A DNA stretch of 64,000 nucleotides from Manis javanica (GCF_040802235.1 NC_133159.1:173784626-173848625), one strand, 5' to 3'; shown: positions 10,887-23,684, numbered from the stretch's first letter. Notes: generated by a model not told the origin, from the letters alone. Translations and numbers: made by a program.

Positions 10887-12142
10887 GCTATTACGGCAGC
10901 AGCTATCCCATTGTAAACGTGGACCCCAAAAAGCCAGGCTATCCCCCAGAGCATATTATAGCTGAGAAGAGAAGAGCAGAAAGACGTCTGCTCCTCAAAG
11001 ACGGCAGCTGTAACGTGTACTTCAAGCACATTTTTGGAGAATGGGGGAGCTACGTGGTCGACATTTTCACCACCCTTGTGGACACCAAGTGGCGCCATAT
11101 GTTTGTGATCTTTTCTCTGTCTTATATTCTCTCCTGGTTGACATTTGGCACCATCTTTTGGCTAATAGCCTTTCATCATGGAGATCTGTTAAGTGATCCA
11201 GACATCACGCCTTGTGTTGACAACGTCCATTCTTTTACAGGAGCGTTTTTATTCTCTCTTGAGACCCAAACCACCATCGGTTATGGTTACCGCTGTGTCA
11301 CCGAAGAATGCTCTGTGGCAGTGCTCACGGTGATCCTTCAGTCCATCTTAAGCTGCATCATAAATACCTTCATTATCGGAGCTGCCTTGGCCAAAATGGC
11401 AACCGCTCGAAAGAGAGCCCAAACCATTCGGTTTAGCTATTTTGCACTCATAGGCATGAGGGATGGGAAGCTTTGCCTCATGTGGCGCATTGGTGATTTC
11501 CGACCAAACCACGTGGTAGAAGGCACAGTGAGGGCCCAGCTTCTCCGCTACACAGAAGATAGCGAGGGGCGGATGACAATGGCATTTAAAGACCTAAAAT
11601 TAGTCAATGACCAGATCATCCTTGTCACCCCAGTAACTATTGTTCATGAAATTGACCAGGAGAGTCCTCTGTATGCCCTTGACCGAAAAGCAGTAGCCAA
11701 AGATAACTTTGAGATTTTGGTGACATTTATCTATACTGGCGATTCCACGGGAACATCCCACCAATCCAGAAGTTCCTATGTTCCCCGAGAAATTCTCTGG
11801 GGCCATAGGTTTAATGATGTCTTGGAAGTTAAGAGAAAGTATTACAAAGTGAACTGCTTACAGTTTGAGGGAAGTGTTGAAGTATATGCTCCCTTTTGCA
11901 GTGCCAAACAATTAGACTGGAAAGACCAGCAGCTCCACAACATGGAAAAAGCCCCGCCAATCCGGGGATCTGGCACCACAGACCCCAAGGTCAGAAGAAG
12001 TTCATTTAGTGCAGTTGCCATTGTCAGCAGCTGCGAAAACCCGGAGGAGACCACCACCTCTGCCATGGATGAGTGTAAGGAAGTACCTTATCAGAAAGCT
12101 CTCCTGAATTTAAATAGAATTTCTGTAGAATCTCAAATGTAG
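10883..12142 (+). CDS. KCNJ16: Kir5.1 inward-rectifier potassium channel subunit
   Basis: A 419-aa single-exon frame whose product is Kir5.1. This plasma-membrane Kir subunit mainly joins Kir4.1 (KCNJ10) in heterotetramers in distal nephron basolateral membrane and glia, and makes the channel sensitive to intracellular pH. Visible parts are a cytoplasmic N-terminus (about 1-70), TM1 (about 72-98), a pore helix and TIGYG filter (131-135), TM2 (about 145-170), and a large cytoplasmic Kir C-domain (about 175-345). Cys111 and Cys143 match the conserved extracellular disulfide pair. Asn161 sits where Kir2.1 has its rectification Asp172, as known for Kir5.1. The C-terminus is ISVESQM, with a Ser in an RIS phosphorylation-type context. 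The start is supported by the family N-terminus MSYYGSSY and a purine at -3. The human protein, as I recall, is 418 aa. The extra residue lies near 352-354 (LHNMEK). Confidence 0.98.
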   Translation: MSYYGSSYPIVNVDPKKPGYPPEHIIAEKRRAERRLLLKDGSCNVYFKHIFGEWGSYVVDIFTTLVDTKWRHMFVIFSLSYILSWLTFGTIFWLIAFHHGDLLSDPDITPCVDNVHSFTGAFLFSLETQTTIGYGYRCVTEECSVAVLTVILQSILSCIINTFIIGAALAKMATARKRAQTIRFSYFALIGMRDGKLCLMWRIGDFRPNHVVEGTVRAQLLRYTEDSEGRMTMAFKDLKLVNDQIILVTPVTIVHEIDQESPLYALDRKAVAKDNFEILVTFIYTGDSTGTSHQSRSSYVPREILWGHRFNDVLEVKRKYYKVNCLQFEGSVEVYAPFCSAKQLDWKDQQLHNMEKAPPIRGSGTTDPKVRRSSFSAVAIVSSCENPEETTTSAMDECKEVPYQKALLNLNRISVESQM

Positions 12143-13661
12143 TCCTAAATTGTAATTGCAAGGGCTACCACTCAATCATTTTACTCTTTAGCCAGTCACC
12201 TTGAGACAAGTAGTTATAAACAGGGCTTTTACAGAATGTTATAGCTGTTTGATGGTGATGGGGGATAAGAAGAGTAGGTTGAACTTGTTAATCAAAAAGA
12301 TAATCTAGAAAGAATAGTATCCAATCATTGAAACATTTGTGTGTGTGTGTGTGCTAGCAAATTTTGTGTTAGGGTTGCTATTAAGAGCCTAATTGATTAA
12401 CATAAATTTCATCTCCTTTTATTATCCCATATGCATGTGTCTTCAACTGGAGGTATACTATTCAGTAATGGGGAACAAAGGGAGGATACTGGAATCAATA
12501 AAAATAGGAAGACAGGCAGTTAGCATGAATAACAACATTTTAAATATATCAAAATCGATAGTATAATGAGTGGTTTCCTATAAGAATAACATGTCGTCTA
12601 ACCAAGATATGCAGTCAGTAGATTGTAATGTTGAGATCACTAACATTGTGGAATCAACTGGCAGGTTTGCTGTTTGCCCCTCATAGTGTCTTGGTATCAG
12701 CAGGCGGAGGTCGTGGCTGTAAGAAATAGGCAATGCCACCCAGTCAGATAGTTATATTTCACTTGCCCTGGTAATGAACAATGAGTGCTGGGAGCTTTTT
12801 TTTCTCTAATCCGTAAGACAGAAGAAAAGTTGACATCATTAACCGGAGTAGTATTTCTCTCTTACCTGCCCTGGTTGACTCCAACAAACAGCTTTATGTA
12901 GAGGAGCAGAAATAAGGCAAACGTGACCTTTCTAGATTCTCTGACAAGGGGGCTTCCTATGCCCACCTCCCAAGGACAACACGAAGGAACAGGTCCATAG
13001 AGACGGGCTGAGGAGTAGATAGCAGTGATATCCATTTGATAGAAAAGTTCTATTTGTGTCCTGTAAGACTGCAGCTTTGTCTGGCTACAGAAAAGACGGA
13101 CACTTTTTTTGAGGGGGGCCAGGAGGAGAGCAAGGTGTCCCAGAAGCAGTTATGTCTGCTTCTTGTCTTGGACACTTTATAAGACATAAATGACTTGAAT
13201 AGTGGATTTTAAGAAACTTTTCCACTGAATGTGGAACAATCATTCAAAGTGAAGGTTTTGTGAAACATAATTAAGGTGATTTTAATGCATATTAACAAGA
13301 TAGGCTGAGTGCTATAGAATGGCTTACATTTTAGGACAAGGGATTAATTCTATTTCCATATTTAAAAATGTTAATCATAATTATTTTAAGCACAAAGCCA
13401 ATCATCTGTGAATGAAGAGAAGTTATTAGCTGCATTCAGACATATCTGTTTTTTCTTTTTTACATTATTGCTGAGTTGGCAATAAGTATATGTCATGGTT
13501 TTTTAATTTGTGTATTTTATTTAAATGTATATTATACATATAGTTTTCGCTTTTTCTGGAAAAATTCTCTCTCCATTTAAATTAAAGCACACAAATAAGT
13601 TGTACTGAATCACATAGTCCAAGATTACCAATAAAAGTAAAATATGTAGGTATGTAAGGTG

Positions 13662-13763
13662 TTTTTCTTATTTTTTCTTCTTTTTTCTTTCTCCTTCCCT
13701 TCTCTTTCTCCCCGTCCTCTTTCCCTCCCTTCTTGCTTTTTTTCCCCTCTTTGTTTCTTTTGC
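13662..13763 (+). repeat. Polypyrimidine-rich tract
   Basis: About 100 bases almost entirely of C and T on the + strand, with runs of TTTTTTC and CTCC/CCTT. In an RNA this would be a candidate platform for PTB-like proteins. On the - strand it makes a spurious Lys/Glu-rich frame. Confidence 0.85.
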
Positions 13764-13771
13764 TTATGAGC

Positions 13772-13777
13772 AATAAA
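13772..13777 (+). terminator. KCNJ16: Candidate polyadenylation signal of KCNJ16
   Basis: Canonical AATAAA, 1.63 kb after the stop and just after the CT-rich tract, with TGCACATGTGC downstream. It is preferred over the hexamer at 12497 because of context. The assignment is tentative. Confidence 0.45.
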
Positions 13778-13800
13778 GTCACTTTTTAAATGCACATGTG

Positions 13801-16800
13801 CAAATCTTTTATTCCTACTTTTTATAGGTATAGTATTTGTTCAGGTCACAAGTTGTAAAACTGTCCTGAAGTTTATTACCGGAGATCTCAGTAATGCTTT
13901 TCTTTCTGTCTTGTTTCAGGAATGCAAAACCCATTTTAAAAATTGCATACACAATGTAAATTTGAATTTTGTAGCAGCAATTACTCAGCTACATTAGAGT
14001 GTTAGATCTACTACCTAGAAACAACCACCACCCCCATGAACAGAGAGAGATACCTTCCCCTGACCCTTTTTTTTTTTTTTAGCTTGTTTCTGTCTCACAT
14101 CTAGTTTCATTTCCCTTTGCTTTACCTCCTGGACAATGCTGATCCATAATCTTGCTTTGTTGGTATTAGAATAGAAACATTAATGTCTAATAAATATATT
14201 CTGTTGTGTAATGTGCCTCCACTGTCAAATCCTCTTAACAGCGTAGAATATAAAAGTCATCATTCCCATGTATTATTTCCATCTAATTTTCTGTTTTGGT
14301 TTATAACATACTTTGGCACTCCAAGGAGTTACTTAATACTAAAGATCTTAATAGAAAAAGTGTGTGTGCATGTGCCAATATTCTAGTTAATGTAAACTGA
14401 ACTTGGAGGTGGTCAGCACCAGGTACAGCACACCAGAATTCAAACAGAGGCAGAATTGTAAACCATGTTTACGGGCTTCTAACAGCTTGTAGAACAGCTA
14501 TATCTGAATTAACAATTAAGTGCTTCTGTAAGCATTTCAAGAAGGCTGTGTGCAAAATGGCACCATTTCTAGTTTCGATGCTCTGTCGATGAGAAGTCAG
14601 TCAAGTATTTTTTCTTACGGCACTTATTTTCCCCCTAGAGATGAAATTATTCAGTGATTTAATTAGATGGAAAACAAGTTGTGGCATCAAGGTCTTGCTC
14701 CACTGTGTGGTGCGTACAGCCCTTGAAGTATCAATGAGCACAGGGAGAGATAAGGGAGTGCTATATTCATGTGCCATCTGTCCATCAAGCTCTCTTAGGG
14801 GTTTTGCACAGATATGCTTAGTCCCAGCAGCAGAACAATGGGGTGGATATTTTTAATTGCCATGTCATTGAGTATCTTATTCTTTAATTCTTCCTGACTA
14901 ACATATTCCCATTTAGGACAACAGTGTATCCAAGTTAAAAAAAATTAACAGCTATGCTTTCCAGTCTTCCTTGCCACTGAGGGTGGGGTGTGGAGTGCCC
15001 TTGTGTGGCATGATCTGGTCCATGAGATATCAGCAGAACTCTTTGGATATGACCTTTAAGAAAGCTCTTTTACTGGGGTGGGCTTCGCTGGCATATACCC
15101 TTGTATTCTCTGCATTCACCTTCTCCTCCCCTGAACCTCAGATGAGGTGGCTGTAGCCCCTGCAGCCATTTCGTGAGCATGAGTTATCAAGAACACCACT
15201 TACAAGGGAAATTGGCTAAGTAGAAAAGAATGCAGCCTTTGATTACATATCTCCACACTTCTCCTGCATAAGTGGAAAGAAATGTGATTTCTACCTGACC
15301 CAATGAGCAATATTTCTGAAGGGAATTATCCAGGAAACGAAGGCTGGAAAGGAGAAAAGGATGTAGAGGTTAGGTCCCACTTGTGCAGGACATTTGATGG
15401 GGCTGCTCTCTGCGGAAAGCACATATCTTCTGGGGAGTTGAGGAAATGCCACTATTATTGTAAAACAAACACAGAGAATTACTATTGGCTTGGAAATCCC
15501 TCTGAGACATTGATGGCTGAGTGACCTTAATAAGAGGATTGACCAGGCCCTTTATCTTCTTCCTTTCCTTTCCTCCCAAAGAATTACATGCATGGGACTT
15601 TCACCAGGGCTCAGGCAAGCCACCAAGTACTGTACAGCTTGGCAAAAAAGTAAAACTGCTACTCATGTGTTTCAGACCCCCCAGGGTATTCCAAGGCACC
15701 TAGATCTTACTTTATTTGTATTTCATTACTTCTGAGCTGGCCAGGCTATGTGCAAAGTGGATTCTCTAGACCACTCCTATTGAAATAATTGGGCACCAAA
15801 TTCTACTCGGTTTACAATGTTTTATTAGTTCCATCCATTACAAGCATTCATGGCATATAAAGGGCTTGCAGAAAGCCCCCGTGTTTTTTTTTTTTTTTAG
15901 GTACGCCTGGCCTGTGGACCTCAAGAAACCAGTCCTACTACTTATACCCTTGGGACTCCATCCATCCCAGAGCCCAGCCTCAGTTCTAAATCTGGTGTGG
16001 CCTCTCTCTCTCCCTTTCGCTTTTAAAGGACCCGTTCTCCAGAGACGGCAGCTCTGGGCTTCACGCACAGAATCCAAGTCCGATAGCAGAGACACAAGGG
16101 ACAGCATACACAGCAGGAGAGGCGTTTGGCAAATTCTCTGCCGCAGTTCTCCTGGCTAGGAGGTCTTTGAAAATGAAAGCTAGTAGCTGGGACTCAGTTC
16201 AGATAAATGTGTGGGCAGAGAGAAGGAAGGGCTCCTGTGGGTCATTTTACCAAAGAGGCCAAATCTTAGTGTTGCTGGCGAACCAGCCCCGGATCTGCAT
16301 TGTTTTGGAGCTTTTCCTCAGGGAGGAAAACCTGACATCCAAGTGAATCCCCTAGTTCCTCCTTCATGGCTCAGAGTTTATGAAAGCAACTTAACACAGC
16401 CTCTTAAGAGTGTGTGCCTGGGTCATGAGATGTGGCGGGGGTCAAGTGGCATCTTTCCTTCTCCTGTGCCCCAGAGCTCTCTTCTTTAGGGAATGTCCAT
16501 GCCTGGGGTTGCCGATCTTTTGTGCAGTTTGGAGACTTAAATCGACATGGCTAAATGTTTTGAAGTTCAATAGACTCTTGGTTGCTGAATACCTAGTGGG
16601 GAAAATCTGTAAATGAATTGAATTAAATAAACCGTTGCCTTTTGCTGTTTGGGCTGATTGATGTCTGCTATTGTATAAATACTGCAGAGTAAAAGAATCC
16701 TGGGTCTTGAGTCAGTCTGTCATCTCAAGAAAAAGTAGCTGGCCTGAGATGGAGAGTCTTCTCAATAAACAAGGCAACCTGAGCTGGGCAATCACTGAAC

Positions 16801-18054
16801 TCGGGCCTTCGATGCAAACTTTGGAGCCTCCACGGGCTGCAGAGAAACAGGTTCATCACAGAGAGTTTTCAGCAGGCCCAGCAGATGAAAACCCAAACAG
16901 ATCAAGTCTTGCTAAATTACATAGGCAAAGAATGCTCTTTCTCTATGCTATCATTTACCACGGGGGCCTATAAAACATCCTTAATCACTGTCTAAGGAAC
17001 TTGAACTTGAGACAGAAAGAGCCCCAAGAGGTTTAGACCCTGTGAAAACTTCTTTACAGAAACTTGTCAGAAACTTTCAGATTTCCACATAAAATACTTC
17101 AGTCACATGCGCTGCATAGTGTGGGTAAAGGCTCTGTATTTGAATTAGAAGCACATGCTGGAGATCAATTATTTATTAGGCTGCCTGTTGTTTCTGATAC
17201 TGGCTTGCCTGGGGAAGGGCGGCGAGCCACAGGGGCTGAGCTATGGACAGAGCTAACCTCTGCCAGCTGCCAATTCCAGAACCAAAGATTTTGAGGACGT
17301 CAGAGGGATATCAGCTCATTGAATCAGATTCCATTTTACCTATGAGGAAACCCCCAACTTAGAGAAGTGATCTGCCCCGGAGGGATGGCAGAGGAAGAAA
17401 ACACAGCTACCAGTGACCAGGCTTCTTAGGAATCCCCACAGGCAATACATTAGCAGTCCCGACGCTGCTGCAGGTGGAGATATTTTTCTTCTGTAACCAT
17501 TAAATGGGAGAAGTGACCACTTCAAGGCTTAAATAGAAGCACGTTTTTTTTCTAGAAGTGCTTCTGAACTGAACTGTTTGTTCATCAGTGATTATTTAGA
17601 GAAGCTGGAGTGTGGGCAAGGAAAGAAATGCAAGAGATGGCTGGTGAGTGCAATGATGAATGTTGGTAAATTTTTTCCAAGTGTAACAAAAATGATGCCA
17701 TTTTTAAAAAATGGCTCACTGGGGCAATGCTAACGCATTGTGGGGTTCGCCTCTGTGTACTGGTTACCATCACCAAACCTTTCCCCTTGGAAGCAGGAAC
17801 ATTTAGCCCTCTGGCAGGGCCGGCCGTAGGGAATAAACAAACACAATGAGTAGTGGGGTTTTTCTTCCAGGAAACTGATGGGGTCATTTTTGAGGCAGGA
17901 CCCCTACAAGGAAAGGAGCCCACCAGGGACAGGTGCGTAGATCTGGGCTGACAACAGCTGCTCATCTGATTAATCATGCAACTTGGAGCAACTTAATTGA
18001 CATTTGTGATTCTTAATTCCCCTCCCTATAGTTCTTTTTGATGTACTGAGAAGG
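13801..18054. other. Intergenic; no gene seen
   Basis: KCNJ16-KCNJ2 interval. The segment at about 14957-15200 ('ggtccatgagatatcagcag', 'gcagccatttcgtgagcatga') resembles an old dispersed repeat that I cannot name. The rest shows no family I recognise. Frames of 60-130 aa here look random. Confidence 0.45.
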
Positions 18055-18262
18055 CAGACTTAGAGCTGGACTGCCTACTTCTGGATCTTAGTTTTTGCTG
18101 TGTGACTTGGGGCAATTTAGTTACTTTTTTTGTGCCCCAGTTTTCTCAACTGCGAAGTGAGGAAAATAACAGTACCCACCTCACAATTGTAAGGATGAAG
18201 CAAGATAATATTTGTAAGGTGTTAGAGCAGGCTGGGTACATAATAGGTGCTAATAAAGTGGG
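18055..18262 (+). mobile_element. MIR SINE
   Basis: Clear MIR in forward orientation: 'gtgtgacttggggcaatttag', 'ccccagttttctcaactg', 'gtacccacctcacaattgtaagg', 'gttagagcaggctgggtaca', and a final 'taggtgctaataaa'. Confidence 0.9.
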
Positions 18263-20548
18263 AGCTATTATTTATCAGCAGCAGCAAACTCTGTCCATGT
18301 CAGTATTATCAGTTAGCTTACATTCCTTAACTTTTAACATTGGCTTAAGCCAAAACAAAAAAAAAAAATTAAAACGAGTGATTATCTGGTGGATGGAATA
18401 TAAATTATTTCCACCCGAATGTAAAGGATTTGTGTTCTGTCTTACCAAAACCACTTTGGATTAGGTAAACCACACTTCCTCTCTGTTGCATGAGGCATCG
18501 GGATTCACTAAAACGGTGCTTTGAGAATGAAAATACTCTTCTCAGATACATGGCTTAGTGAATGGTACCCAACCAGGAAGAAATTAGACTGCAGGATATC
18601 CCCCTATGTAAACTATCTCATGGGCATTACATTTAAACTGTTTGAATAAGCATTAAACTACTTTATGTCGTAATACTATGTATTATATTCATACTTCTCA
18701 ACATGTTCTAGCAAATTAACAGGGTCCTGGGAAGAGCAGGCTTATTATCCAAAAAATGAGCACTCACAGCCCAAATAAGCTGCTGCTGATTGAACATGGG
18801 AAGACTTGCTGCCCCACTACGTGCTGGCCGGCCCCATGAATGCGCAAAGCACCCAGATGGCTGAGAGCCACATTCACGTGCCAGAATAGAAAGCGTAGAA
18901 CCCATCTGGGATGGGGAGAGCCGCCCTCTTTTTCTCTAATGTACGCTATACGTTGTGTTAAGGTCAAGAGGCGCTTCTTCAGATTGCTGACTGAGGCAAC
19001 GAACGACTGGCTGAACAACTGTACCTTGCCAGCCTGTGTTTGATCTCCATTTAAGAGGAAGTGGCTGCTTTTTTTATCCCCTTCCAATAAGTGTAAGTCT
19101 GTGATGGCAGCACCTAGATTCCCAGACACCATTGGTCTCCTAGTCCCTTGAGCATGGGGACAGATGGTCTAATCCCAATACCAAACATCCATAAAATAAA
19201 TGGACAGCACATTGGAATATCCTGGCTGCCCTTCCCAATCTCATGTCTGGTGTGGGACCCACAGAAATAGCAATTTGAAAATATCAAATCTGATCTTTTA
19301 CTGCAAACCAAAGCTTCCAGAATGGCTTTTGTATTCTTGTATACTATGAATGAATATTTAGGTAGTCATGGAGTAACGAAAACTGAATTGAGAACATCCT
19401 ATTTGCAGAGCAATGTAAAGTTTCATTTATCCTTCTCCAGTTAGGCAACTTAATTGCTCTTTGTTTTAAAGAGCTTTGGACAATAAATAAGATGAAAGAG
19501 CTGCACACCTGATTGTCCTTTCTGGGACTAGGGGTTGGGGGAGAGCAAAATATGAATGATTTTGAGGGCAGAAGGAAAAACATAAAAAAAATAAAACATG
19601 TATTCAGCAAAGGCTAGGGTGATATGTTGGTCTTCTGAAATATCCTAATGATAATAATAGCGACAGGTTATTAATAATAGCAATTATGTAAAAGCCTCTG
19701 GTAAGTGCGATTCTATTAGGAGGCTGCTGAATATTCTTGGTCACCATTGTGCCACCTTGTGGTTACAAGAGAACACATTTTTTTTTTCCATGAAATAAAT
19801 CATTCAGTTTTATTTTCCACCCCGCTGATTCCACGGGATCATATTTGGAAGAATAAGTTAGGAAGCGCGTTGCCAATAAGGCCTCTAAACAAAATACATC
19901 AAGCACCACTCAAGTCAGAGAACAGCCCACTCTGAAAAGCAATACAGGGCACTGGTCTGCCTATGGATCCCATGGACTAGATTTTTCCTCGGCTCCCTCA
20001 ACATGGATCATATATAAATCGGAAGATGAAATTGGAGCTCATTTAGGTTGCCAATACAGATATCAAAGTCTGGGCCATGTCCATTGAGAATCTAATGCAT
20101 AATTCAACAATCTATTTTTAGTAAGAGCAAGCAGCCAGAATTTAGGTATAAATTATAATACTGTACAAGAATAATCACATTAATGCATATATAGAAACAG
20201 CTTCATAAACAGGTTTAATAATGAGTAAAGAGTTGCTTTGTAAATATATGTGTTACAATCTCATACTTTTTATGCCTTTCAAACAGTTATGGTATTTGTT
20301 GGAAGGATTTTTTTTTTCTAAATTCTACTTATGTCAGCATCCAGATGTGAAGCACAGAGAAAGTTAAGATTGGCCACCTTCCCACTGAGTACAGTCTGCT
20401 AGGGACTAAATAGTATATTTTGTAACAAATTCAGAAATTGAATGGCCACTGTTTTATATTATTGGTGCTTGTTTGATCAAGGCTATAGTTTTATCAAGGA
20501 TGAAAGTATTAGAAATACATGAGGCTTCAACAATTCTTGCATTATTAG
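18263..20548. other. Intergenic; no gene seen
   Basis: Non-coding sequence with overlapping short frames on both strands near 18700-19130 that match no family I know. No repeat recognised. Confidence 0.4.
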
Positions 20549-20610
20549 TAGTGTGTGTGTGTGTGTGTGTGTGTGCGTGTGTGTGTGTGTAGAGAGTGAG
20601 AGAGAGAAAG
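20549..20610. repeat. (GT)n-(GA)n compound microsatellite
   Basis: About 20 GT units with one GC interruption near 20575, followed directly by a GA-rich run at 20591-20610. Confidence 0.95.
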
Positions 20611-20802
20611 AGTTCAATCAAGTCTCACATGTTTTGCCGTGCTGCCTTTGGCTTAGGTCTCTGTTTCTGCCTCTTGTCTCTTTTTGTCTTTAAGTCTATC
20701 CATTTCTCTGCCTGTTTTTATCTCTTATTTCATTCTCCGTATCTTAGACTCTCTGTCTCACTCTTCCTCTGTGTTTCTGTTAACACTCTCATTTAATTAA
20801 GA

Positions 20803-20985
20803 CTGAAATCTAGTTGGTCAACTGCTGTAGGTGTGAATCCTAGCTAGCTCTGTGGATTACAAGCAGGGTGCCCCTTGGGCAAACGACTCATACTCAAACT
20901 TGGTTTGAGTATTAAATGCCACATTGCATGTAAAAGCACTTAAGACAATACTTAGCACAGAGTTAATGGCCAATAGGTGGTGCGC
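20803..20985 (+). mobile_element. MIR SINE fragment
   Basis: Forward MIR: 'gtgtgaatcctagctagctctgtgg', 'ccttgggcaaacgactcat', 'gtaaaagcacttaagacaatacttagcacag', then 'taatggccaatagg'. Confidence 0.7.
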
Positions 20986-21282
20986 ATCTCTATTCTTATT
21001 GTCTGAAGAATGTACCCATTCGTAATACTCAAACCCCTGTCATGAAAAGATGTCCCAACACTAACTCATTTTGAAGTATAAATTAGAGATGTTTCTCATA
21101 GAATTTTTAAAACAGAAAAGTCTCTCATGTACCTCTTCTAATAACTTTATTAATGAAACATTAAGAATCATAAAACATCTTGCCTACCATCAAGTAGCAG
21201 AACCCATACATGAATTCGTATCTTCTGCTTGTACATCCTTACCCAGAGTTCTTGTAATGAAGAATAATTCTCATTCTAAACC

Positions 21283-21445
21283 ACGACTTTATTTATTTTT
21301 TTATTAAAGCGTTATTGATATACAATCTTATGAACAACATTGTGGTCTCAACATTCACCCATATTATCAAGTCCTCACCTCCCCCCGCATTGCAGTCGGT
21401 ATCAGCGTAGTAAGATGATATAGAGTCATTACTTGAACCATGACT
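21283..21445 (-). mobile_element. L1 3'UTR fragment
   Basis: Antisense L1 end of the same type as 7083. It has a T-rich A-tail complement, 'attaaagcgttattgatatac', 'cacccatattatcaagtcctc' and 'cagcgtagtaagatgatatag'. It is truncated within the 3'UTR. Confidence 0.8.
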
Positions 21446-21589
21446 TTATTTTTTAACTAGTTTTCCTTCCTTCTTCCTCCCTCTCTTATCTATCATCACT
21501 CTATCTGTCTATTTGCCAGGACTAGAATGAATGCTGTCAGCGAGATAAGAATTTTCTGTTGCAGTACCTGATTTTTCTAAAGTGCATTA

Positions 21590-22800
21590 AGTCATGCATT
21601 TATATATTGAGCACCTACCTTGTGTCTGGTCATTCACAGGCGTTGTGAAGGCAATAATGTACTAAACAGAAAAGTGATATTGCCATCTTGGAACTTACAA
21701 TCTAGTAGGAGAGTCAGAAATTAAAGGAACAAATACGTAACTTAATACCAGGCACAGTTAAATGCCATGGAAAGAAAGAAACAAGTGTACCCATGCACAG
21801 CATGATGGGTGCCATTTTGGGTGTTTTAGGTAGTCAGGGAAGGCCTCTTAGTGGAGGCAACATTTGCTCAGAAACCTAGAATAGTGAGAGTAAACTATGT
21901 GGATACTCGGGGAAGTAGAGTTCTAAACCAGCACAAAGACCTTGAAATAGAAACAAGTTTGTGAGTCTTGGGGAGCAGCAAACCCTGAGTTCAGTTTTGT
22001 CCATGATAAGTTTCAGGTGCCTATTTGACACCCAAGGAGGGGGCTGAATTTATGAGTCTGGAGTGCTGGGAGCAGGCTTGACCTGAGGATGTAAATTTGG
22101 AAGCCCTCTCCATAGATGTGGGCTGAAAGGGGTAGGCTCGCACTAGATCTTCCAGGAATTGAATGGACACGGGACGACATGATACTAGAGCCAGAGACAT
22201 GGAACATGGTGCAGGTAAGACAAATGAGAAACTCATTTAAAGGAAGGTGAGAAGGAACGCTCTGGAAGGTGTGGTCATTTAACAGCCAAGTAAAAAACGT
22301 GATCAAGTGCTTGAATCAAAAACGTGATCAAGTGATTGACTATCAAAGGCTGCTGAGCGACCATGTGTGAGACCACCAAAGACTTTGGAAAGAATGCCTG
22401 GGGTCATGGCCAGACTCAAGGAGATTCAAGGGACAATGAGCAGGGAGAAAGTAGGGGTGATCTGGGGAACATTTTGTTATGAAGGCAAGAAGATAAATGA
22501 AGTAATAGCTGGAGGGAGATATCGGGTCAAGGGAAGCTCTCATGTTTTTCTTTCTTTTGTTAGTGGGAGGGAATTCAGCATGCTTATGAACAGATGGGAA
22601 TGATCCCATAGAAAGGAAATAATAGACAATGTAGGAGAGAGGGGGTAAAAGAAGAAGTGGAGTCCTTGAATAGATGAGAAGGGAAGGCATCTAGTCTACC
22701 AGGGGAGGGGGTGACATCTTAGCCTCAGATACAGAAGGACAAAGAGCACACGCAGGTGGAGTTCATGTAAGGACCAGAGTTTGAAGACACTCTTTCCTCC
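21590..22800 (+). mobile_element. Long copy of an old mammalian interspersed repeat
   Basis: A roughly 1.2-kb near-continuous copy of the family also split at 1681-2660. Ordered phrases include 'gagcacctaccttgtgtctgg', 'gaacttacaatctagtagg', 'caggggaaggcctc'-like text, 'gttcagttttgtccatgataag', 'gagtctggagtgctgg', 'gtaatagctggagggagata' and 'gaacagatgggaatgatccca'. It is probably an old L1M-type sequence. It contains no intact protein. A small local tandem duplication sits at 22293-22334. Confidence 0.6.
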
Positions 22801-23684
22801 CAGCTTCTCCTCTTTCAGTGTAAATGAGAAGCAAGGCAATCAGCTGAGCGTGAAGGTATCAGAGATCTGAGAAGAGATAGAAAAGGTTAAAATACTCACC
22901 TCAGAGGCTAGGGGAGTGAATGGACTAGGAAAACAAATAGGATTACCAGGCGGTCCCATGTCCCCTTTAAGCTTTGTGATCAGACATTAAAAGTAACAGC
23001 CACCACCACAGCCACGTCTTTTTCTTTATCTTTGACATTTATCATAAACTTAGTTCTCTAGAATTGGCCAGTTAAAAGAAAATCCAGCTTTCCAAATTAC
23101 CATGTTTCATTTGTGTGAGTGGTGCACACACTCACACAATCAAAGAGGTAACTGATTTTATCTGCCACTGACACATTGTGAAGATCCAGAAATAAGTGGC
23201 TAGGTCACCATTGCTCAGGAGGAACATCTTAATCACTTAAGTATACCAGAGAGGAAAAACTTCTGAGTCTGCAGTGGGCTGGCTCTCTGTTTCTCCCCCC
23301 CATTTGTTCACATATTACAACCAACTGTTGAAAGGAAATGTGTAAAGTGTGTTGGGACTCTATCCTAGCCCATGGGTCTGTATTCTATTTCACAAGCTTT
23401 TCAGTATATCATATTAAAGCATAGTAAACAGGGCCAAGTGCTGACTACAGGAGCTAAAGAACCAGGAGTCTGTTTTACACGGAAATGGTTGTAGAACAGT
23501 GGCCACCTGGCCACTGTGAGTTGATGCTGAACCTCAGTGGCAATCAATTTTCAGCCAAACGTTTGTTCTTGTGAGAGTTTAAGTAATAATTTTTTTCCAT
23601 CATGGGATTTGATTTTTTTCTTGCACATTTGTCTGAATCAAAACTGGTCCTTTCATTAAAGCCAACCCCATGCTCATGCATGTA
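22801..23684. other. Intergenic; no gene seen
   Basis: Non-coding. Its only distinctive structure is a perfect 11-bp inverted repeat at 23111-23139. Confidence 0.4.
23111..23139. repeat. Perfect short inverted repeat (hairpin)
   Basis: TTGTGTGAGTG (23111-23121) and its exact complement CACTCACACAA (23129-23139) flank a 7-base GTGCACA loop. No gene-linked role can be assigned. Confidence 0.85.

Larger units (their letters stand above)
12143..13800 (+). other. KCNJ16: KCNJ16 3' untranslated region (extent predicted)
   Basis: AT-rich sequence downstream of the stop. It contains a short (GT)n at about 12338-12354 and a strong CT-rich tract at 13662-13763. Two AATAAA hexamers are candidates for the end: 12497-12502 and 13772-13777. 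The second is followed by a GT-containing stretch and is the better candidate. The true end needs transcript data. Confidence 0.5.

Noticed and set aside
21590-22800. Possible lncRNA or retrogene because of its length without clear family
   Set aside because: Its phrases recur at 1681-2660 and 59500-59960, so it is an interspersed repeat.
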